Shown here piece after piece: positions 55,401 to 64,000 of a stretch of 64,000 bases of DNA (position 1 is the first letter of the stretch; each line of letters starts with the position of its first letter). Both the position numbers and the translations under genes were made by a program. The DNA is taken from the NCBI GenBank assembly GCA_034770075.1, contig JAVJAP010000204.1, positions 744,001-808,000 on the forward strand, written 5' to 3'. The stretch is from Aralia elata. Taxonomy: Eukaryota > Streptophyta > Magnoliopsida > Apiales > Araliaceae. The notes beneath the pieces were generated by a model. It was not told the origin of the DNA and made no database searches. It worked only from the letters and a program-made list of their open reading frames with translations.

Positions 55401-57960
55401 TTTCTGTAAATCAAGGTTCTACTTGGGTATTGGATACCGGCTATAGTTCTCACATATGCAATCCAATGCAGAGACTAAGCTGAAGTAGAAAACTAAACAA
55501 AGATTAAGTAAATCTTATGTGTGGGAATGGAGCAAAGGTTGTTACATTAACCGTAGGAACTTATAGTTTAGCGTTGCCTACGGGCAAGTCTATTAAGTTA
55601 ATAAATTGTTATTATCTTCCAGTTCTCATTAGAAACATTAGAACTTTCATTGTTGGACAAGGAAGATTCTGGTATTATATTTAAGAACAATTGTTGTTCT
55701 ATTTATAATAATGTTTTGTTTGAAATTGGAAGAATACTTGATAGACTTTGTATACTTGACTTACATGAAAATTATTTTGCAAATTGAACAAACTAATAAA
55801 AGAAAAGGAGATGGTCATTCAAAGAGTTGAATATGTGTATTTGATGAAATACAAGTCTGAATCATTTGAAATGTTCAAAGAATTCAGAAGTGAAACATAT
55901 TGACAGAGTATTAAGATTCTTTGATCAGATCGAAGAAAGAATACTTGTACAATGAGTTTCTAGATCATCTCAAAATGGTATTTTCTCATAATGGACACTT
56001 CCTGATACGCAATAATTGATTGGTGTATCTAAAAGGAGAAATTGTACCTTGTTGGACATGGTGCAGTCCATAATGATTTTTACCGACATTCTAGTATCCA
56101 TCTGGGGTTATACCCTAGAAACGGCTGCATATCTACAAAATAAGGTAACCTCAAAATCCGGCCCTAAGACTCCATAAAAGTTATGGATAGGGAGGACTCC
56201 TAATCTTAAGTATGTTAAGATAAGGGGTTGTCCAACTTATGTGAAAAGGTTTCAAAGATAAGTTTGGGACAAAATCTGACAAGTGCAGACTTGTGGGATA
56301 TCCTAAAGTAAGTTTAGGGTATTATTATTACTATAATCCTACACGCTGCCTTCTTAGATAAATGTGTTTATCATTGAAGAAGCTAGTGGGAGGGTAATAG
56401 ATCTTGAAGGGGTTCAAGAACCACAAAACACTTTAAGTCGAACCGAGGAACCTGTAGATAGACCTATTGTACCACAACCGAATCGTAAATCTGGAATAGT
56501 ACCGAAGATACCTAGGAGGTATGGATTCATCATAGAGGATGATGATGAGGTACGCATCATAGAGGATGATGATCCAGTTATATACGATGAGGCTATGAGT
56601 AGAAGATACTCAGAGAAATGGCAGATGGCCATGAAATCCGAAATGGACTCCATGTATAAGAACCAAGTATAGACTATGGTGTATATGGGTCTTTAAGAGA
56701 AAGACTAGGGCAAATGGCAAGGTGGAGACCTATAAGACCAGACCTGTTTAAAAGGTTTTTCAAGTCAAGGAGTTGACTGTAATAAAATCTTATTACCGGG
56801 TAATGCTCAAGTACATTTGGATTTTGCTTGTGATTATAGCTTATTACGAAATCTGGCAAAATGGATGTGGAGACGTCCTTCCTCAATGAAGACTTGAGGA
56901 GAATGTATGTATGATACAGCTAGAGGAATTTGTTTCAAAGGTTGAAGCAAATCGTGTTTTAAGCTACAATGATCCATTAATGGATTAAAGCAAGCTTCTC
57001 AAAGATGGAACATTCGTTTTGATGAGACAATCAAAAGAGTTTGATTTTATCAAAAAGGAGAATGAACCTAGTGTGTACAAAAGGGTCAGTGGGAGCACTG
57101 TGATATTCCTAGTATTATATGTTGATATACAACTGATAAGGAATAACACACCAATGCTACAATCAGTAAAGATAAAATTGTCTAAACATTCCTCCATGAA
57201 TGACTTGGGAGGAGCATCCTATAAATTGGGGATATAAGTCTATATAGATAGATTTAAAAGGATGTTCGGCTTGACCCAAGGAACGTATATTCATTTGATG
57301 CTAAAGGCGTTTAGCATGGAAAACTCCAACAGAGGTCTCATGATGATGAGCCATAGAGAAAATCTCTCTAAAATTGTCCCCAATTGAAAGAGAGATCACA
57401 TGAGTTACTATCATGTATGCAATGAATATACTAGGCCTGATGTTGATCAGTCATATTCTGGAGAAGATCACTGTAAGACAGTGATAAACATCTTTAAGTA
57501 CTAAACCGGTATTGAAGATGTAATCATAATTCATGGTAGGTCTGAATTAAAACTAGAGGGCTAAACAGACTCAAGTTTTTCAGACTGATCAAGACGATAA
57601 CAAATCCACTTTAAGGTAAATCGTTACCTTGAAAGGTGGTGCAGTGAATTAGAAAGGTTCCAAACAGCAAAGAGTTGTTGGTTTAGTGACAAAGACAAAG
57701 TATATAGCTGTAAATGAAGCTGCAAGTTTGATTGTTTGGATGAAAAGTTCATTACAGAACTAGGAATAGTTCCTAAGTCTCATCTTGGATTCAAACATGT
57801 GTTGTGGCACTTTCATTTGATTAGTGGAATCATTGAAAGAGAAGAAGTCACTATAGAGATAGTGGACTCTCAAGAACAACATTGCATATCCATTTACTGA
57901 AGCTTTATCCAAACAGCAGGATGATCGTCACTTAGAGAAGAAGGGTATTAGATACCATGA
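55400..57960 (+). pseudogene. pol: Pol of copia element D, decayed and internally deleted
   Basis: The protease active site region reads STWVLDTGYSSHICNP (about 55410). Only about 0.9 kb separates it from the linker at 56364, too little for a full integrase, and the integrase core aspartates are not recognisable. The reverse transcriptase shows SEKWQMAMKSEMDSM (56600) and INGLKQASQRWN (about 56975). The YVDD region reads LYVDIQLIRNN (57116), so the second catalytic aspartate is missing. RNase H text near 57600-57900 (EALSKQ-like end) is in several frames. No function is possible. Confidence 0.85.
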
Positions 57961-57987
57961 CGATTGGCTTTAGTGCAAGTGGGAGAT

Positions 57988-59824
57988 TGAAAGTAGTATG
58001 CACACAAGCCAATCATATTTGATATGATGTAGCATATACTTTGTAATCTTATTCGTTTATTAAAGGCATTTTACTTTATCTACATGGTGTTGTTATATTA
58101 AATGTGATAAACCCATAGTTTTGAGCAATGTTTTTAGAATCATGATGGTGATCATGCTAATGAGATCTAAATTCTAGATAGCTCACAAACTAAAATTGTT
58201 CCTAATCGTTGGATTACTAAAAAGGGGATTAGTGAATCCGGATAGATTAGTACATACGTTGCTTGCTCTTATGAAGAGGATGATTGATCTCATAATCATT
58301 TGTGTGGAGACACTAAAGTAAGTATGTAGGGTGCTTATTAGAGAATAAGTTCACTGAACGTGGCTCGCTAAGCAATACCTAATGGAGTTTTACTCGCCTG
58401 TCAATAGGAAATTCCTCTAGTGATAGTAGTACAAGTGATCCTTGGACTTGAGATCATCATAGTATCTTGTGTATGATGAGTTATACTTTGACATGTCCCT
58501 TAAGACCTTTAGGGTATATCAAAGGGTATGATTGGGTATAATAAGTTATACATGGAAATAGGTGAATGATCAACAAAGAATCTACCACTTCTAGTAAAAG
58601 GAGAGAATGTCCTATGTGATTCGATAAATGACGACTCAGAAGTCTTTGGCCAAAGCAGAATGAAATTAGAAAGGAGTTTCTAATTTTCATTATCAGAGTT
58701 GTGCATTTGAGAATCGAAATACATATAATTAAATAAAATAAGACTTGACAGTAATTTCATGTCTTATATTTAATTGGGACATTGTATGGTAGAAGGATTG
58801 AATTGTACGGTAACTATTCACTGAAAGGTTCTTTTGTGATTAATGTTGAAATCTATATTATCTGGAAAGTCGTTGATCGCTAAGGGGGCTTACCCTTATT
58901 GTAGAATAAATATTATTTATTTAAATAAATTAAATAGTTTAATTTATTTATTTAAATAAGATTAGAATTGTTCTAATTGATTTATTCACAACCGGTTTAA
59001 TATGGAGAACCTAAAGGGTCACACCGCAAAAGAAAAATATTTATTTAAGAAGTAAATGGCATAATTGTAATAATAAGTTAAGTGTATTTAGTTTAATCTA
59101 TGGAAATAGAATAAATTAAATAACTTAATATTTATTATTTAATATTTTGGAAATATTAAATATAAATTAATAAGAGGAGTCTTATTATTATTATTATTAC
59201 TATTACTATTATTTAATTCCTAATAGGGATTGAGAATTAATTAATAGAAGTACTCTCTCATGAATTCCTAATTGGATTAGGAGTTCAATTAATTAAAGGA
59301 GTTTAATTAAAATAAAAAAACCTAATCCTAAATAGTTTAGGAGGGTTCCCTATATCTATAAATAAGAGGAGTCTTATTATGATTTGGGGTTAGACAGTCA
59401 GACAATTAGATTGTTAGACAATTTACACACTCTTCCATGAGAATTGGAGAGAGAGAGTACTTGTAATTTCTATAGAGATAGAAACTAGGGTTTTGCCAAC
59501 ACCCATCTTCTTGAACAACTATTATTCCTTGGTGGATCACCTCTAGAGGCCAAACACTTGGGTGGCTAACGTTGATCAAAGGAAGGAATTTAATCGGTGA
59601 AATTCAAGGAGAACGCGAAGGAATTGGAGGTGAACTTGTACCCGAGGAAGCACGGTTCTACGAGGGTATAATTTCTTAATCTCTATCTCTTTCGTTTAAT
59701 TGATAATTGAGCACATGGATGATCATGGTGATGGTTTGTATGAAAATTTTAAAATCTGTTTTATCGCGCTTCCGCACTATTTATATAATTTGATTGCATA
59801 TTCGCGCTATGTACAAACCTAACA
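57988..59824 (+). repeat. 3' LTR of element D
   Basis: It is a copy of 50770-52601, preceded by the purine tract GTGGGAGAT and followed by GATAC. Confidence 0.95.
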
Positions 59825-60015
59825 GATACTTTATCATTATGTATTTTTCTATACCATTACATACTCCTCATGGAAATTGGTATTACAAGATGGAAAATTT
59901 AAGTTGTGTCAAAGGCCTTCAAAAATGCACGTCAGCTCATCCAACAGCTCACTAACGCTCCATATATTGCTAAAACTATAAAACTACAAAGCAAGCCCAT
60001 GAAAATATAGCATAC

Positions 60016-60190
60016 CTCCAGCAGCAACAAGTTTCTCTCCACGGGCAACTATATGCTTTCCATAAGTATATTTTTTCAGCGCATTCAGATGAACCTTAAT
60101 TTTGTTAAGAATGAGCTCAAGTTTCTGGTCATCACAAGTCTCCAGCACCTTCTGTACAACGTAGTTAGCAAATTGATCTTTCATCATTGC
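60016..60190 (-). CDS. Pumilio (PUF) RNA-binding protein, penultimate exon
   Basis: Minus strand, flanked by acceptor GTGTCAG (60191 on) and donor GTATGC (60015 on). It encodes MMKDQFANYVVQKVLETCDD, then KLELILNKIKVHLNALKKYT and GKHIVARGEKLVAAGE. This is the last Puf repeat region and C-terminal cap of plant APUM1-6-type proteins. VVQ and the following helix fit the RNA-reading helix of a Puf repeat. One difference from the usual text is glycine in place of valine in HIVARVEK. The frame is open and both splice sites look good, so the gene may be active. The upstream exons are beyond the right edge. Confidence 0.9.
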
Positions 60191-63100
60191 CTGACACCAA
60201 TAAGGGTAAACAAAATAAGAGTTTAAGTAGAAGCAAATAAAATAGTAATGTACCAGGCAATAATTGAAGTTTTACTATACCAAAATCCATTCATGGAAAA
60301 ATAATAAACTAAGACCATGCATGAAAAAATAATAAACCAATGAAACTCCAAGAACCAATGAAAAATGCAATACTTAAGTAATATAAAAAACTAAGACCAT
60401 TCATGGAAAAATAATAAACCACAAAAGAGTAGCATGAATGGATGTCTCTTAAAGCTTTATCTAAATTTGAACCACATGCTATATGATTCAGAAAAACTGG
60501 AATATCAGTAATAGTGAATATGGTATCCATGATAATGCCGATGACCCTACTTTGATGACACATAACCAGATATAGCATACAACAGGAAAAAAATAGGTAT
60601 TTGAAGAAATAAAACAATTGTTTGATTTCCAATGGATTACTTGGTTGGTGCATGGTTTAAGTAATCAAAAGGTTATTATTATGTCAATTTATACAGTATT
60701 AGTGTTTTTTATGTTGAACAGAGGTAAGGAGGTTTTCCAGCAGCTTAGTATAGTTTTTTTATTTGTAAGCCTTAGAAATTTGAAGTTCAAATTTCCTATA
60801 GTTTCTTTCAAGGTGTTTCTTAGTGGATGATTAATACATTTGTGGTATTCTCCAGTAACTGAAGTTGTATGGGAAGGTGAAGAGGCAGAGGCAAAGGAGA
60901 ACAGGTAATTACATTAGCACCTTTGTCGGTCGTTGATTATATAATTTTTCCTGCTAGAACTGCTATTTCACACCTAAATTGTATATTATGTCATGAATGA
61001 TGATTCAGAAAATTAGTTACTGCCTACAGTAGATATGTAAATATTGAACTTCACGTACGGTTCATCCCTGAACTAGGTACTGTTCATCTCCTTTCACTGA
61101 AAAAGGTTACATAACTCAATTTTAATTTACATCATATCACAGATTCACAGTAATACCAATCTTTAACCTACATCTTTTTGGGATGAAACTTTGCTACAAA
61201 TTAAGTTGCACTTATACTATCTCGATGGAATATCTTTGTTGGGGAGGTAGGACGTGTCAAATAGCAATAATTCGATGTGCTACAAACTGTACTTGATTAT
61301 TTCAATGAGTTTAGAAGCAAAGATCTGAATATTTGGTAATGGGTTGGTGGAGTCAATCTTCCATTTGTTCACACATTGTATCATTGTTCACACTAGTGCG
61401 TGAAGGTAAAGCAGGAAACAAGAATAAAATATAATACAATAATAAAATAATAACAAGTTTATAATTAGATGTGTTATATACCTTCCTTGGATCACCATGA
61501 AGTAGTTCTAAACTAGTATTTTCTTTCAGAGATTCTCACAAATATTTCAATATATAGTAAGTTACGAGTTAAAGGTTGAAAATCTAAAGAAAAGTTGTCT
61601 TATCAAAATTTTTAACAAGGATGTTGGAGGAGTTGTCATGCCCACGCTGAGGGGGTCACCTACTTTGAGATCTGATCTATATTAACTATTAAGTAGTTGC
61701 AGATTAGAATTTTTTTCACGGAAGCTAGGGGGTCACCTACTACTAATAAGAAAAAGTATTGATGCGAGAAGATGTACCAAGTAATATATTTAGTGAAACC
61801 AAAAGTAATAACTTAAAGTTGATATTTGAGTTGCATTTGCGTAAACTAGATGTAATGGAAAAGATGAAATCCTGTTATCGAAAAAGTCCATTAGGTGTTC
61901 GGTTGGTTGGTTTGACTATGTTTGCAAATTTGAGAAGCAACTCAATAATTGTATTGATGGCAAACAATCTTTTGAGGATCAGAAACAAAATGTTGCTCTT
62001 TCATTGTATGAGTTGATGGAATTTCTTTGTCAATATGTTTTAGTTCAATAAATACGTGGTGAGATGTACTGATCATGAAAAAAGAAATGGTGGGATTTCA
62101 TTTTCCTTTGTTGCTACACCAAACTTCCTATTAGAACCTTCACCTGCAACTTATCATACATAAGTGAGCCCTTGACCTTAGTTTTCTGTCATTTTCATAT
62201 GATTTGATCTGATTTAAGATTGCAATGATATATAACTTCTGTAAATAAAGGGTAGAAGTGTAACTATTTTGAGCTATTTATTTCCTTGGTAGGATATTTT
62301 CAAATTTAAAATTGACATAAATTCATTTAATTTAAGTCAATATAATTATAAACTATGTAAAAAGTACTACTAATTATAATATTTGTCATACATGGATTGC
62401 ACAGATAGATAGATAACCCAATCTAGTCAATCCTAAATGCAATACTAAATACAATACTAAAGGCAGTGAAAATTTCTTGTTTGCAAATTAAAAAATATGT
62501 CTTCATATATGTTGCAAAATTTCACTTCTATGTCATTATGTCTTCATATATGTTATGCGGTTTCTCTCAAGAATTTAAACAACCACTTGGTGGGCACACA
62601 TAAGAAAAAATATACTACTTAAATAATTTTTTTTCTCTTATTTTGTAATAAGAATTTCATCCGAACAAGGCTAATATTATTCTTAAGATAAATTAAGCAT
62701 AGCCCATATAAGGATTCGTAAGTTTGCAGAAAAGTACATGTATATATAGGTTTGAAAATTAAATTACTCACAGGTAAGCTTGAAGTTGAAGGCCTTGTTG
62801 CCCTAGATTCTCCTTCTCTATGAATTACAAATTTGAACACCCTGATTGTGTTTAGTCTCGCAGGTCTTTACAAAATCATAGTAGATCGAAATTGGTAATT
62901 GATGGCTTACTCTTTTTCCAGACACGCAAGCAACTCCTAAATTAGGACTCTGCTCCAAAAAAAAGAGTTTTGATAACATTTAAAAAAACACAAATCATTT
63001 ATAATTAATATTATATGTAAAGATATTATTTCAAAAAATTAAAAATAAATTTAAATTTAAATTTTAGGATATCATAAATTAATTATAATAAACTGAAATA

Positions 63101-63419
63101 CAATTCTTTTGTAGAAAAAAAAATAATATGTTAGCATTTGTAATGTGATCCACTAAAAAAGTCATAATTATTATAATTTTGTTTATTGTCAATTTACAAT
63201 ATTTAAAATTTTAAATTATTGTAACTTAATATTTTAATTAATACAATTAATATTGTAAATAACTTAAAAATTATTATTAAGAATGTAAATTCTATTAAAT
63301 ATTAATGGGGTTAATAAATAGAAATCACATTAATATTGTATTTATATCATTATGTATTTATTTATTTATTAATCACATGTATGTATTTACTTGTTCTAAT
63401 TAAGAGATGAAATAATTAT
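60191..63419. other. AT-rich sequence, probably an upstream Pumilio intron
   Basis: I found no further Pumilio exon on the minus strand up to the window edge, so the preceding intron seems longer than 3.8 kb. The region has short direct repeats at 60285-60420 (CATGGAAAAATAATAAAC-type words) and a direct repeat of about 15 bp (AGGGGGTCACCTACT) at 61650-61664 and 61727-61741. Short ORFs at 60618, 61759 and 62619 match nothing I recognise. Confidence 0.5.
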
Positions 63420-63627
63420 ATCATTTGCTTGTCAAATAGATATATTTCCTTGCTTTATTTCAAACATATGAAATAACAAAATTTAATAAAAAAAAATTAT
63501 CAAATCTTATTATTGTTTTATTTTCTACATCCACACTCATAATTTCATTATTAATGTTTTACATCTTTATACAATTATATTCATAAACTCTATTAATAAG
63601 ATTTAATATTTTTTATATCAAATCTTA

Positions 63628-63671
<44 letters not shown>

Positions 63672-64000
63672 TTTGCTTGTCAAATAGATATATTTCCTTG
63701 CTTTATTTCAAACATATGAAATAACAAACTTTAATAAAAAAAAATTATCAAATCTTATTATTGTTTTATTTTCTACATCCACACTCATAATTTCATTATT
63801 AATGTTTTACATCTTTATACAATTATATTCATAAACTCTATTAATAAGATTTAATATTTTTTATATCAAATCTTATTAATTAGTTATATATATATATATA
63901 TATCATTTGCTTGTCAAATATATATATTTCCTTGCTTTATTTCAAACATATGAAATAACAAACTTTAATAAAAAAAAATATATCAAATTTTATTATTGTT
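63420..64000. repeat. Tandem repeat, period about 234-248 bp, running off the right edge
   Basis: Copies start with ATCATTTGCTTGTCAAATA at 63420, 63668 and 63902 and are nearly identical. The period varies because each copy ends in a (TA)n run of different length (longest at about 63636-63669). The third copy is cut by the window end. It is AT-rich and noncoding. Confidence 0.9.

Larger units (their letters stand above)
50770..59824 (+). mobile_element. Element D: complete but coding-dead Ty1/copia retrotransposon
   Basis: LTRs lie at 50770-52601 (1832 bp) and 57988-59824 (1837 bp), with target duplication GATAC (50765-50769, 59825-59829). A methionine-initiator-tRNA primer site follows the 5' LTR and a purine tract GTGGGAGA precedes the 3' LTR. 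The leader is unusually long, almost 2 kb, and full of palindromic repeats. gag and pol are recognisable but riddled with stops, shifts and deletions. The LTRs differ at only about 22 positions by hand count (about 1.2%). It sits in the last intron of a Pumilio gene. Confidence 0.94.
50125..60015 (-). other. Last intron of the Pumilio gene, 9.9 kb, holding copia element D
   Basis: On the minus strand the donor GTATGC is at 60015-60010 and the acceptor TTGTAG at 50130-50125. Without the 9055-bp element D and its 5-bp duplication the intron would be about 830 bp. D lies antisense to the gene. Confidence 0.8.

Noticed and set aside
60853..60905. Exon-like stretch on the plus strand (CTCCAG before and AACAGGTAATT after), reading TEVVWEGEEAEAKENR
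   Set aside because: It is short, has no recognised protein match and no neighbouring exon that I could join. It could be a captured gene fragment, but the support is too weak.
61759..62016. An 85-codon plus-strand ORF
   Set aside because: No domain I recognise and no supporting neighbouring exons; composition is like the surrounding intron.

Overview
The window is nuclear DNA of a flowering plant, probably a eudicot (possibly an asterid; low confidence). It is repeat-dominated: two recognisable host genes, a BAHD-family acyltransferase pseudogene and the 3' end of a Pumilio (PUF) gene, both on the minus strand, lie among nested LTR retrotransposons, MITEs and one end of a CACTA transposon. 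There are no operons, no CRISPR array and no rRNA or tRNA genes that I can see.

Layout, left to right. (1) 1-3506: 5' part of an Athila-type Ty3/gypsy element on the minus strand (E), inserted into the 3' tail of a second Athila-type element on the plus strand (F, 3507 to about 5850). (2) About 5853-32140: a BAHD acyltransferase pseudogene on the minus strand, cut into three visible pieces (5853-6088, 17283-18190, 31964-32140) by two Tat-lineage Ty3/gypsy elements, A (6089-17282) and B (18191-31963, target duplication AGATC). F has removed or displaced the gene's 3' end as well. A carries a 1.58 kb foldback Mutator-like MITE (9278-10859, 9 bp target duplication). B carries a 4.1 kb solo LTR (C, 25757-29835, target duplication GCCCC). 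Without these guests A and B are both about 9.6-9.7 kb. (3) 32557-32773: a Stowaway MITE. (4) 32893-42234: a complete, fairly young Athila element (G), with 1.36-1.37 kb LTRs, target duplication TAAGT, a tRNA-Asp-type primer site and gag-pol broken at only two places. (5) 43409-48100: a decayed, 5'-truncated Ty1/copia element on the minus strand (H), bounded on the right by a CACTA terminus at 48101. (6) 50045-60190: the last two exons of a Pumilio gene on the minus strand. Their 9.9 kb intron holds a complete but coding-dead Ty1/copia element (D, 50770-59824, target duplication GATAC). (7) 60191-64000: AT-rich sequence, probably an upstream Pumilio intron, ending in a tandem repeat of about 240 bp that runs off the window.

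How the parts relate. G has the most complete enzyme set (Gag, aspartic protease, reverse transcriptase, RNase H, integrase). A and B carry the Tat-type set with an extra archaeal-type RNase H, plus an antisense, intron-containing ORF between pol and the 3' LTR. D has near-identical LTRs but ruined genes, so it was probably mobilised in trans.

The most interesting signal is RNA-structural. The 3' untranslated region of G carries four tandem stem-loops with a constant 17-nt loop and different, compensating 7-bp stems, and the related element F carries two more. Separately, three Athila-type LTRs each hold their own short iterated motif at nearly the same distance from the LTR start, and the leader of copia element D is loaded with perfect palindromes. 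All computation here was by eye; alignments and database searches were not run.
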